From positions 1-45,340 of the forward strand of contig NZ_MCVI01000043.1 in assembly GCF_002873135.1 (NCBI RefSeq): DNA of 45,340 nt, read 5' to 3'. The notes beneath the pieces were generated by a model, which was not told the origin of the DNA, did not search any database, and was given only the letters and a program-made list of their open reading frames with translations. Within the stretch, counting starts at the first letter, position 1, and each line of letters starts with the position of its first letter. Source of the stretch: Shewanella sp. 10N.286.48.A6 (GTDB lineage Bacteria > Pseudomonadota > Gammaproteobacteria > Enterobacterales > Shewanellaceae). The position numbers were made by a program, and so were the translations under genes. Below are positions 16,549 to 24,118 of this stretch, piece after piece.

Positions 16549-18339
16549 TTAAAAATCCGCGTCATCAAAATTAGCAATATGCGCGCTACTTGCTTCAATT
16601 TGCTTGCGTAAGCTTCGAGTCTGACTGCCCCAGTAGCTCATATAAAACTGAGCGGTTTTAAGTTTGCCTTTATAGAACTCCGTTTCTTCAGTACCAGCTT
16701 CAATAGCTGCAAACGAGGTGGCGGCAATACGGGTCCACATCCACGCCAGTGTGGTGATGCCAAATAACTGCATGTAGGCCATAGAAGCTGCGCCAATAAT
16801 ATCTGGATTAGTGCTGGCAGATTTGACGATAAAGCCAGTGGCTTTTTCTAAATCGCCTGCCGCATCCATTAAGCCGGCAATGTAAGGCTGCATGTTTGCA
16901 TTGGCGCTGTTTTCTTGGATGAGTTGTTTAACCATCCCTGACCACAATGTCAGTGCAGCGCCTTTATCTGAGAGTAATTTACGGCCAACTAAATCCAATG
17001 CTTGTACGCCATTGGTGCCTTCATAAATCATCGCAATGCGAATATCGCGGACAAATTGTTCCATGCCCCATTCGTTAATATATCCGTGGCCGCCATAAAC
17101 TTGCTGCGCATCAACACAGGCTTTAAAGCCTTGGTCGGTGACAAAGCCTTTTACTATTGGGGTAAATAGCGCTGCCAGCATTGAAGCTTGTTTTGCTTGT
17201 GCGGGATCAGTATGGCGCTCAGCAGAGTCTAGCCAAAGCGCTTGCTGGCCCATTAAGGCGCGTGTGCCTTCATTAAATGCTTTTTGCGACAACAGCATTC
17301 TGCGCACATCGCCATGAACTAAAATAGAGTCAGCGGCTTGCTCTGGTTGTTTAGCACCAGATAACGCGCGGCCTTGAATGCGACCTTTAGCATATTCCAA
17401 TGCGTTTTGATAAGCGATATCAGACACGCCTAAACCCTGAATGCCGACGCCTAAGCGGGCTTGATTCATCATGGTGAACATTGCCTTTAAACCTTGATGA
17501 GGTGCGCCGACTAATTCACCTAGAGCATTATCAAAATGCATCACACAGGTGGAGTTACCATGAATACCCATTTTATGTTCAAGACCGGTGGCAGATAAAC
17601 TATTAGCTTCACCCAAACTGCCGTCATCGTTAACCATAAACTTAGGTACCGCAAACAATGAGATCCCTTTAACGCCTTCTGGAGCGTCAGGTAATTTAGC
17701 TAATACCAAGTGAATGATATTTTCCGCTAAATCATGATCACCAGATGAGATAAATATTTTTTCACCGCTAATGGCAAATTGGCCATCTGCAGCTGGGGTT
17801 GCCTTAGTGCGCAGTAAAGCTAAATCAGTGCCAGCATGAGACTCAGTTAAGTTCATGGTGCCAGTCCACTCACCACTGACGAGCTTGGCAAGGTATTTTT
17901 GTTTCAGTGCATCACTACCATGAACGTGGATAGCTGAGTAAGCACCATGGGTTAACCCTGGGTACATGGCAAAGGCCATATTGGTGGCGGTTTTCATTTC
18001 GGTGGCAAAGGTGCCAATAACTTCGGGTAAGCCTTGACCGCCATATTCAGGATCACAGGTTAATGTGGCCCAACCATCATCAACGTATTGTTTATACGCC
18101 TGTTTAAATCCTTTTGGGGTAATCACTTTGCCATCCACAAGCTGACAACCTTCAAGATCACCTGAAGCATTAAGCGGCAACATAATCTCGGTAGTGAAAT
18201 CGGCCACGCCTTGCAAAATAGCATCAGCAAGCTCAGGGTCGATTTCATCAAAACCTGATAAGTTAGGTTGCTGATAAATATTAAGTAATTCAGATAATAT
18301 GAATTGATAATCTCTAAGGGGGGCTTGATAAATCGGCAT
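16549..18339 (-). CDS. Acyl-CoA dehydrogenase, long FadE-like/DmdC type
   Basis: A 596-residue flavoenzyme of the long acyl-CoA dehydrogenase subfamily that carries extra N- and C-terminal domains (the group including 3-methylmercaptopropionyl-CoA dehydrogenase DmdC). Typical motifs in order: TCDPEYGGQGLP, MNLTESHAGTDLALL (FAD/substrate), ISGEKIFISSGDHD, KMGIHGNSTCVMHF, QVYGGHGYINEWGMEQFVRDIRIAMIYEGTNGVQALDLVGRKL. It oxidises an acyl-CoA to the enoyl-CoA and passes electrons to ETF. The chain length is not deducible; a PsrA-like palindrome upstream points to fatty-acid oxidation. AGGA lies seven bases before the ATG. Confidence 0.92.
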   Translation of the reverse strand: MPIYQAPLRDYQFILSELLNIYQQPNLSGFDEIDPELADAILQGVADFTTEIMLPLNASGDLEGCQLVDGKVITPKGFKQAYKQYVDDGWATLTCDPEYGGQGLPEVIGTFATEMKTATNMAFAMYPGLTHGAYSAIHVHGSDALKQKYLAKLVSGEWTGTMNLTESHAGTDLALLRTKATPAADGQFAISGEKIFISSGDHDLAENIIHLVLAKLPDAPEGVKGISLFAVPKFMVNDDGSLGEANSLSATGLEHKMGIHGNSTCVMHFDNALGELVGAPHQGLKAMFTMMNQARLGVGIQGLGVSDIAYQNALEYAKGRIQGRALSGAKQPEQAADSILVHGDVRRMLLSQKAFNEGTRALMGQQALWLDSAERHTDPAQAKQASMLAALFTPIVKGFVTDQGFKACVDAQQVYGGHGYINEWGMEQFVRDIRIAMIYEGTNGVQALDLVGRKLLSDKGAALTLWSGMVKQLIQENSANANMQPYIAGLMDAAGDLEKATGFIVKSASTNPDIIGAASMAYMQLFGITTLAWMWTRIAATSFAAIEAGTEETEFYKGKLKTAQFYMSYWGSQTRSLRKQIEASSAHIANFDDADF

Positions 18340-18404
18340 AATAGGATCCTTTCTTATGATATTTCTGTGCTTACTCGCATAGTGACAGAATTGATGTTCA
18401 AGAA

Positions 18405-18420
18405 TTAAACAGGTGTTTAA
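18405..18420. promoter_or_regulatory. Candidate PsrA operator of the acyl-CoA dehydrogenase
   Basis: A perfect palindrome, TTAAACA-GG-TGTTTAA, 66 bases upstream of the start codon. Its core matches the AAACA-NN-TGTTT found before etfB. It fits the PsrA-type fatty-acid-responsive operator by remembered consensus. Confidence 0.5.
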
Positions 18421-18610
18421 CCATAACTAACTTTGAGCAAAAACTCAGTAATTATTTATCGGCGGTTTGTTAACTTCACAGCGGCAATTATAGCGTCAGG
18501 TGTCGTTATTGAATGTGGATGGCTATTGAAAAGTGAGATTGATGTGCTTCTATTATGCTAATAGGTAATATAGTCAATGGGTTGTATTGAGCTAGTTTTG
18601 AATTAAAGCT

Positions 18611-18656
18611 GATTTGAGTGATTGATTTGAGTGATTGATTTGAGTGATTGATTTGA
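18611..18656. repeat. 13-bp tandem repeat
   Basis: Three exact copies of GATTTGAGTGATT followed by a partial fourth. Intergenic, downstream of the radical-SAM gene. Confidence 0.9.
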
Positions 18657-18758
18657 AACTAGCACTCACATCCCTGTGAATGCTACATCGATTCAGTATT
18701 GTGGCAATGGCTGCTAAAGTTTAACTCAAAACCACGTTTATCGCCCTAGTTATAGCAT

Positions 18759-20096
18759 TTAGTTAGTGCACGTAAGTACTGATTCAGTTAATTCGCGGTC
18801 TTGTTGTTGTGATAACGGCAACTCCCTTGCTTGCTCGCGCAGATAGTCCATTCCCGCTAAGAAACCGGAGAACATTTTCAGCGCAATAAATTGCCCTTCA
18901 GTGGTAGTGCGGTAGTTACTGCCTTGTTTCTTTATTGCCCCAGCTGCATGCAAGTAACTCATTTCTAAGGGAAATGCCTGCCACAATGTTTTACCGGTAT
19001 GGGCTTTAAATTGTTGATTATCTAATACACCATGACCCATCATCATCATTAAGTGATGTTGTATTAGCGCTTTTTGCTCAAGAGGTTTGGTATAACAGGT
19101 ACCACTATGGCCGGCATTGATACGCTCAATATAGGTTGGGATATCAAAGCTGGAAATGTTGAATTGCTCGCCAAAGCGGCCAAAGGCACCAGAGCCAACC
19201 CCAAAGCAATCTTCACCGTCGAGCACATATTTGTTTTCAACTGGTTGGCCAAAATTACGGCTAAATGTCCATGGGAACTCCATTATGTACTTGTCACCTA
19301 ACGCTTGTTTAACAGCTAGAAATTGCGGCCAAAGCTCATTAGGCTCACCTGCAAGGCTACCTGCTTTTTTACGGTTTTTACCAATGCCGATAGTCAGTGG
19401 ATAAGTAGTAATTTGATCAGGGCTTAAGCGAATCGTTTGCTCAAGATCCCAAGCAATTGACTCAGGCGTTTGCACCTTAAAGCCATACATCATATCGAGG
19501 TTTACAGTGGGGATGACCTCAATGGCGCGGCTAACGTATTCAGCTTGCTGTAATCCCGAGCCAAACTTTTCAAAACGGCCACTGGCTTTTAAAATCTTAT
19601 CGTCAAAGCTTTGCACCCCAATGGACATTCTATCCACTAAGCCTTTAAGTAAATGTGGATTGCCTTCTTTAAAGTAGATTGGATCGCTTTCGCAAGAGAC
19701 CTCGCGTACCGTGGTGATCGATTTAATCATCTCGATGGTTTTAATCAACTCATCTTCTAAAATGGTCGTAGTACCACCGCCAATATAAACCCGGTTAAAG
19801 GTATAGCCTTTGGCAATAACTTCTCTAATTTCTTTTCTCAGGGCTTTGAAATACTCTCTGGCAATGCCTTCAACAAATTTGATTTTATGGAATGAGCAAA
19901 AACGGCATAAAGTATGGCAAAAAGGAATGTGAATATAGAGGGTTTCGATGGGTTTTTCAGGGATATAGTCTTTGGCGTCAGCATCAACTTCAACCGCATT
20001 TTTCAAGCTTAAAGAGCGTTTAATCGTTTGACCCATAACCCAGTCGAGGCTATTGGTTGCAAGGTCTAACCTTGAGGTTGAGAGAGTGGATTTCAT
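18759..20096 (-). CDS. HemN-like radical SAM protein
   Basis: A 445-residue radical S-adenosylmethionine enzyme of the coproporphyrinogen III oxidase-like (HemN/HemW/HutW) family. The cluster motif is in LYIHIPFCHTLCRFCSFHK (CxxxCxxC, about residues 60-67), followed by YIGGGTTT for SAM binding, SIGVQSFDD and the C-terminal HemN-type domain. The start at 20096 has GAGG six bases upstream; an earlier in-frame ATG lies within that site. It may be a heme chaperone, a heme-degrading enzyme or a true oxidase. No heme-uptake genes adjoin it, so the role is left open. Confidence 0.82.
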   Translation of the reverse strand: MKSTLSTSRLDLATNSLDWVMGQTIKRSLSLKNAVEVDADAKDYIPEKPIETLYIHIPFCHTLCRFCSFHKIKFVEGIAREYFKALRKEIREVIAKGYTFNRVYIGGGTTTILEDELIKTIEMIKSITTVREVSCESDPIYFKEGNPHLLKGLVDRMSIGVQSFDDKILKASGRFEKFGSGLQQAEYVSRAIEVIPTVNLDMMYGFKVQTPESIAWDLEQTIRLSPDQITTYPLTIGIGKNRKKAGSLAGEPNELWPQFLAVKQALGDKYIMEFPWTFSRNFGQPVENKYVLDGEDCFGVGSGAFGRFGEQFNISSFDIPTYIERINAGHSGTCYTKPLEQKALIQHHLMMMMGHGVLDNQQFKAHTGKTLWQAFPLEMSYLHAAGAIKKQGSNYRTTTEGQFIALKMFSGFLAGMDYLREQARELPLSQQQDRELTESVLTCTN

Positions 20097-20511
20097 TAAA
20101 GCCCTCATTGATATCATTATGTCTAATATAACCAGACTAATGGACTCCAGTGGTGATAAATGTCGGCTGAAGCATGAAGATACAAATATCTACAAATTAG
20201 AGGGTAATTTGTTACTAAAGTTTGATGGTTATCACTTTCTTGTAGCAGTTGCAGACTGCAAGATTTTGATTGTTTGTTGTTTTTTTGTACGAAGCCGTTA
20301 ACCGTTCCTAATTTTCATTGTGGTTAATAGTTTATTTTGAATCACTAATATTGAATATAGTGCTAACGCTGTGGTTGCGGCAGGTGGGCAATTAATTAAA
20401 ACACGTGTGTGATCACTTTTACTCAGGCTGCAAATAGCGTACATTATGCGCAATTGTATTTTTTAAAGAACTCTTCATTTTATTTTATAAACTATGTGCA
20501 AGGGGAAAACT
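20097..20511. other. Divergent upstream region, radical-SAM / DUF1097 genes
   Basis: 415 bases between divergent genes. A 60-codon plus-strand frame from 20119 exists but has no ribosome-binding site and an odd Cys/Phe-rich end. A small hairpin GCAGT-TGCAG-ACTGC is near 20247-20261. No regulator site recognised. Confidence 0.4.
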
Positions 20512-21027
20512 ATGAAACATCGTTGGCAGATAGCCATTTCAGCAGGGCTTTTGGCGGGATTATGGGCTGGTGTGGCCGATGTATTTCAGTTAGTTACTTG
20601 GATTGGCTTTTTAAGTTGTAGTACTTTTTTTGCTCAGGCTGAATCAGGCATAAAAGGTATGTTCATGGCCATGAGCACTAATTTATCAGGTGTATTTTGG
20701 GGCTGGTTAATTATTGCTGGCAGTAGCTTGTTTGTGTCACCGACATTTGGTTACCTCTTTACAGCTATCGCAACCTCAGCAATGTGTTTACAGGCAAGCT
20801 ATCAAAAGCTGGCATTCATTCCTGGGGCATTTATTGGCTGTTGTGTCACTTTTGCCATGGGAGGCGATATTGCTGCAATATTACCGCCATTGTTAATTGG
20901 CGCTATGCTGGGTTACAGCATGAGTTTATTGACGGGGCAGTTGATTAATTTTACTGAAAAGTTTCAAGGTTTATCGGTAAATAAATCAGTTGATGCCGCT
21001 AGTAATAATGTAGCGAAAGAGTTATAA
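20512..21027 (+). CDS. DUF1097 (YcdZ-like) inner-membrane protein
   Basis: A 171-residue protein with five or six hydrophobic segments and the DUF1097 pattern: a first helix with GLLAGLWAGVADV, WIGFLSCSTFFA, KGMFMAMSTNLSGVFWGW, FIPGAFIGCCVTFA and a final LIGAMLGYSM. It is like E. coli YcdZ (163 residues), a membrane protein of unknown function. AAGGGG six bases before the ATG at 20512 fixes the start against an ATG 18 bases upstream. The last 30 residues are polar and probably cytoplasmic. Confidence 0.83.
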   Translation: MKHRWQIAISAGLLAGLWAGVADVFQLVTWIGFLSCSTFFAQAESGIKGMFMAMSTNLSGVFWGWLIIAGSSLFVSPTFGYLFTAIATSAMCLQASYQKLAFIPGAFIGCCVTFAMGGDIAAILPPLLIGAMLGYSMSLLTGQLINFTEKFQGLSVNKSVDAASNNVAKEL

Positions 21028-21179
21028 GCCTGTTAGTAAATCATTGTAAAAGCAGCATTTTTTGTTTTTGATACTTTTAATACATAGTGTTTTTTGTCAT
21101 TGAGTTAGCACAAATCGATTTACTCCCTTGTGCTAACTCGCTAGGATGTTGCCCCATTTAGCATCTAGCAAGGTATCAC

Positions 21180-21581
21180 ATGAGATCCGTAACACTGGCT
21201 TTAACCCTCATCGCTTTATTCAGTCTTTTTAGCAGTTCATCAGTTAACGCCGCGCCACAAGTGGGTTTAATGGTGGGTAGTGATTCAGGTATCAATGTCA
21301 AAATTGATGATTACAAGATTGGTGTTGGATTTGACGAGTTATCTTTTACTATGGATAGAACCTTTAATTTCCAAGATAACCCAAATTTTTATTGGGGCCT
21401 TGGGGGTAAAATTGCTGACTCACATAAAGATGATATTCAGTTAGGTGCTAGAGCGGTGTTTGGTGCTCACGCTAAAGTGGAGCGTTTTACCTTTTTTGCT
21501 GAAGCACAACCGACCTTGTATATACTTGATGATGTTAAAGTGAAATTAGAAGCCATTGCTGGGGTGAGATATCACTTCTAG
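21180..21581 (+). CDS. Small exported barrel-like protein, unknown function
   Basis: A 133-residue protein not assigned to a family. Residues 1-24 are a signal peptide with probable cleavage after VNA. The mature part alternates polar and aromatic residues in short strands (FYWGLGGKIAD, IQLGARAVFGAHA, FTFFAEAQPTLYIL, LEAIAGVRYHF) and ends in phenylalanine, which suggests a small outer-membrane beta-barrel or periplasmic beta-protein. AAGG lies six bases before the ATG. A terminator follows at 21679. The DUF1097 gene 150 bases upstream is probably separately transcribed. Confidence 0.7.
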   Translation: MRSVTLALTLIALFSLFSSSSVNAAPQVGLMVGSDSGINVKIDDYKIGVGFDELSFTMDRTFNFQDNPNFYWGLGGKIADSHKDDIQLGARAVFGAHAKVERFTFFAEAQPTLYILDDVKVKLEAIAGVRYHF

Positions 21582-21678
21582 GTTTTCAATCTGCCGATTG
21601 AATGGCTAAGTTGAGATTTGTTGCCATCGTTTTGGTTAAAGTTGTAATCAAAGCTTTAGCTAGTGAGTTAGTGAAGTA

Positions 21679-21704
21679 GGGAATACCAAGGTATTCCCTT
21701 TTTT
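21679..21704 (+). terminator. Terminator of the small barrel-like gene
   Basis: Stem GGGAATACC / GGTATTCCC with loop AA and six T. Confidence 0.9.
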
Positions 21705-21717
21705 GTGGCTGATTTTT

Positions 21718-21768
21718 GATGGTTTGTTTGATGGTTTGTTTGATGGTTTGTTTGATGGTTTGTTTGAT
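21718..21768. repeat. 12-bp tandem repeat
   Basis: Four exact copies of GATGGTTTGTTT plus a partial fifth, intergenic. No gene is in frame with it that shows other coding signs. Confidence 0.92.
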
Positions 21769-21787
21769 TGGATGTAACTTGATAGCT

Positions 21788-21836
21788 GGTGATTGGTGAT
21801 TGGTGATTGGTGATTGGTGATTGGTGATTGGTGATT
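21788..21836. repeat. 7-bp microsatellite
   Basis: Seven exact copies of GGTGATT. Such perfect heptamers slip during replication, so copy number may vary between isolates. It is more than 300 bases from the FKBP gene start. Confidence 0.92.
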
Positions 21837-21871
21837 GAGAGTTAGTGGCAGGATTACAAGCTGTCGGTTGC

Positions 21872-21939
21872 TAAAGTCAACGTCGTGGGTTATCCACCCA
21901 TACCCGACGAAGAGGGGAAACAACAGCAATCCGCCTCTT
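21872..21939 (+). repeat. Fragment D of the structured repeat (5' part)
   Basis: Matches the first ~65 bases of the repeat at 22771: AAAGTC, CGTCGTGG, ACCCGACGAA, GGGGAAACAACAGCAA and a following pyrimidine arm. Its first hairpin has a different sequence (GTGGGT / ACCCAT), yet still pairs. The 3' remainder is absent. Confidence 0.65.
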
Positions 21940-22167
21940 ACTTTTCTAAGAACCATTTTTCTTGATCCCACTTATTTAACAATGGCGGTCATTACCCCAG
22001 CGACAATGAAGATAGGCTAAAAACGTTTGGCAGTATCTAAGCATGTTTACAACAGCATTTAGCGATGAAAAACGCTGCAAAATACTGACTATGAGTTATT
22101 TTTAGCATCTGAATTGAGTCAATTTGCTGTTATCATAGCGACATTATTTTATAGAAAAGGCATTCGT

Positions 22168-22512
22168 ATGACCTCCCTTGCAGAACTTAATATTACCGAC
22201 ATCACGGTTGGTGAAGGCAAAGCCGCAGAAAAAGGTGCATTAATCACCTGTAAATATACCGGTAAATTAGCCGATGGCAGCGTATTTGATAGCTCAGAAG
22301 CATTTCAAGTGGTGATCACCGCTAAACGGGTTATCCAAGGTTGGTATCAAGGTATTATTGGGGACAACCCAATGAAGGTCGGCGGAACACGTAAACTGTC
22401 AGTCCCTGCTCACCTTGGTTATGGCGAGCGCAAAATTGGCGATAAAATCCCGCCTAATTCTGATCTATTCTTTGAAATTGAATTATTAGAAGTGCTAACC
22501 CGTGATGATTAA
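22168..22512 (+). CDS. FKBP-type peptidyl-prolyl isomerase
   Basis: A 114-residue single-domain FKBP that catalyses cis-trans isomerisation of prolyl peptide bonds. Family motifs: CKYTGKLADGSVFDSS, VIQGWYQGIIG, MKVGGTRKLSVPAHLGYGER and IPPNSDLFFEIELLEV. No signal peptide, so it is cytoplasmic. The start at 22168 (MTSLAELNIT) has AAAAGG seven bases upstream; an in-frame TTG at 22114 has none. It lies between fragments of the structured repeat and is probably a core gene that marks the edge of the accessory region. Confidence 0.93.
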   Translation: MTSLAELNITDITVGEGKAAEKGALITCKYTGKLADGSVFDSSEAFQVVITAKRVIQGWYQGIIGDNPMKVGGTRKLSVPAHLGYGERKIGDKIPPNSDLFFEIELLEVLTRDD

Positions 22513-22565
22513 TATTAGTACTTTATAACTGCTGAGATTAATCATCAGCATTGTAGTGAATGATG

Positions 22566-22597
22566 AATGGCAACAGTAATGTTGCCATTGTTGTTTA
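22566..22597 (+). terminator. Probable terminator of the FKBP gene
   Basis: Stem ATGGCAAC / GTTGCCAT with a T-rich but interrupted tail. Weaker than the other terminators here. Confidence 0.55.
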
Positions 22598-22688
22598 TGG
22601 CTAACCTATCAGGGCGAATAAAGCCTTAGCTGCAAACTCATGTTCATTTTTCAATACAAATTCTTCTACATCATCAGCGGCTTACGAT

Positions 22689-22712
22689 GTAGATTGTTGA
22701 ATCTGTAGGTTC
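22689..22712 (+). repeat. Fragment E of the structured repeat (3' tip)
   Basis: AGATTGTTGAATC followed by TGTAGGTTC resembles the terminal ~20 bases of copy B (AGATTGTTGAATCGGCAGGT on the minus strand at 24760-24783). Short, so the relation is tentative. Confidence 0.4.
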
Positions 22713-22770
22713 TATTGGAGTGTTTGGATTAGTTTAATTCGATTATTTATGACCTGCGGTCACAGTGATT

Positions 22771-23021
22771 AAAGTCGTGGTGCTTCGCCCACACCAGACG
22801 AAAGGGAAACAACAGCATTTCCCTTTTCGCTGATTCATATATAAAGATTCTTGCCGCTCCGGCGAAGTGTTGATCCTCATGCTTAATTAAGCGAATTTAC
22901 TACCGCCTCAGATTCGCCATCCATGGCTCAACTGAGGCTATGTCGGCGTCCTGCCTCCATCACGTAAATTAGCTTAACGCATTCGGACACTTCCAACGGA
23001 GTGAATTGAGCCCGCAGGTTT
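22771..23021 (+). repeat. Structured ~240-bp repeat, copy A
   Basis: A full copy. Blocks shared with copy B: GTCGTGG-CTTCGCCCACACCAGAC, a hairpin with loop AACNGCA, GCGAAGTGTT-like spacer, TACCGCCT-AG-ATTCGCCATCC with ATGGCTCAACT, GGCTATGTCGGCGTCCTGCC, TCCATCACGT and CGGACACTTC. Stems at 22799-22829 and 22905-22938 are conserved with compensatory changes against copy B. No protein-coding capacity is apparent. Confidence 0.85.
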
Positions 23022-23110
23022 CATTGTTATCTTGGCTAAAACATGCTCCTTTGAGTCTATATATAGTGTTATTTGTTACTATATAAAGGCATTTCACAAC
23101 AGAGGTTTAT

Positions 23111-23338
23111 ATGCCAAGAAAAAATCAACATGCAGTTCCACATCCTGAAGGTGGATGGGGAGTTAAAGGTGCTGGAAACGAAAGGTTCACTAGTCGACAC
23201 ACAACTCAATCTTCTGCAATAGAAGTTGCAAGAGAGATTGAAAAAAATCAGAAATCAGAATTATTTATTCATAGGCAAGATGGTCGAATTCGCAAACGGG
23301 ATTCTCACGGAAATGATCCATTTCCACCTAAGGGGTGA
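23111..23338 (+). CDS. DUF2188 small protein
   Basis: A 75-residue basic protein matching the DUF2188 pattern: a start like VVPHPEGGWGVKGAGNER, then T-Q-A-A-REI with NQKSELFIHRQDGRIR and the terminal DSHGNDPFPPKG. The family is common in accessory DNA and has no assigned biochemical function; its compact beta-beta-alpha-beta look is an inference. GAGG is five bases before the ATG, and a TATATA / TATAAA-rich segment at 23056-23085 supplies plausible promoter boxes. The next gene starts 77 bases downstream on the same strand. It lies inside the inverted-repeat bracket. Confidence 0.82.
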   Translation: MPRKNQHAVPHPEGGWGVKGAGNERFTSRHTTQSSAIEVAREIEKNQKSELFIHRQDGRIRKRDSHGNDPFPPKG

Positions 23339-23415
23339 TTGATTTTAAATTAACTATCAGAAGCAAGAATTCTGATTATTAAACTCTATTATCCATTGTA
23401 TAAATAGGAACCATT

Positions 23416-23805
23416 ATGAATTTAGATGAAAAATTAGCACTGACAGGTTTTAAAAACTTAGCACATCTAGCTGATGTTATTGAAGCACCAAAGTTGAACC
23501 TTGAAGAATATAAAATAGAACACCCAAAACTTTTTAACGCATTAATTGATGGAGTAGCATCTCAAGTTAGATTGAATAAAATGTTAAACCAACATTTCCA
23601 ATTCAGGATTGTTTTTGAATATTTAAATGGGCATTATAAATCTGGTCAGAATTTGCCCTCAGAAAATGACTTAGCTCTCGAAATCGGTTCAGTGAAAAGC
23701 GTGATAAGGGAGCAATTAGCTAGATTAGAATCACTAGGTTATATAGATATTATTGAACATGGAAAAAGAAATGTTTGGCGTTCAAACTTATCATTTGACA
23801 GTTGA
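23416..23805 (+). CDS. GntR-type winged-helix protein
   Basis: A 129-residue protein. The C-terminal half (about 62-122) is a GntR-like winged helix: FRIVFEYLNGHYKSGQNLPSENDLALEIGSVKSVIREQLARLESLGYI, followed by a short wing. The N-terminal 60 residues are helical and unfamiliar, and there is no effector domain of the FadR or HutC kind. It may be a local regulator, perhaps of its DUF2188 neighbour, or a small plasmid/phage-like DNA-binding protein. AGGA lies about eight bases before the ATG. It is AT-rich relative to the core genes, consistent with acquisition. Confidence 0.75.
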   Translation: MNLDEKLALTGFKNLAHLADVIEAPKLNLEEYKIEHPKLFNALIDGVASQVRLNKMLNQHFQFRIVFEYLNGHYKSGQNLPSENDLALEIGSVKSVIREQLARLESLGYIDIIEHGKRNVWRSNLSFDS

Positions 23806-23841
23806 GGTCTATATTTTTTTGATTAGTATAATGAATGTTAA

Positions 23842-23903
23842 ATATCCTCTGTAACCCTCTCTTAAAATATGATCGATATAAGGGAGGGTTACATGTGGAT
23901 ATA
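23842..23903. other. Long imperfect palindrome (hairpin)
   Basis: Arms GTAACCCTCTCTTA and TAAGGGAGGGTTAC differ at one position, and outer TATCC / GGATA extend the stem. The ~16-base centre includes the palindrome ATCGAT. No T-run follows on either strand, so it is not an ordinary terminator. It could be a mobile-element tip or a regulator site. Confidence 0.6.
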
Positions 23904-24015
23904 TGAATGTCTCGAAGACAGGGATATCAGAGTGATCATGACTCAACTGAGGTAATATCAGTTTCGATAGACTGGATGCTTGAATGTCATGAAGTGCATG
24001 GATGCAAGAGAATGA

Positions 24016-24087
24016 ACTGCCTCCATCACTAAAATTAGCTTAACGGATTCAGACACTTCCAACGGAGATCAACGAACCCGCAGATTA
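24016..24087 (+). repeat. Fragment C of the structured repeat (3' part)
   Basis: CTGCCTCCATCAC, ATTAGCTTAACG, ATTC-GACACTTCCAACGGAG and CCCGCAG match the last ~70 bases of copy A in the same orientation. A diverged continuation to the left (GACTCAACTGAGG at about 23940-23952) suggests it was once longer. Confidence 0.75.
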
Positions 24088-24118
24088 ATTTTGCTGTACG
24101 ATAAAGAAAGTTTGATCT

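Larger units (their letters stand above)
18340..18758. other. Spacer between acyl-CoA dehydrogenase and radical-SAM gene
   Basis: 419 bases holding the dehydrogenase promoter side with its palindrome (18405-18420) and a 13-bp tandem repeat (18611-18656). No small gene seen. Confidence 0.5.

Noticed and set aside
20119..20301. A 60-codon plus-strand frame between the radical-SAM and DUF1097 genes
   Set aside because: No ribosome-binding site, overlaps the expected promoter of the divergent gene, and the composition is unlike a protein.
21718..21836. CRISPR-like array
   Set aside because: The repeats are 12 and 7 bases in direct contact with no spacers, and no cas gene is present.
21660..21971. 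A 103-codon minus-strand frame with a repeated Asn-Lys-Pro-Ser motif
   Set aside because: The repeated peptide is only the 12-bp and 7-bp tandem repeats translated. There is no ribosome-binding site and the frame runs through a terminator and repeat fragment D.
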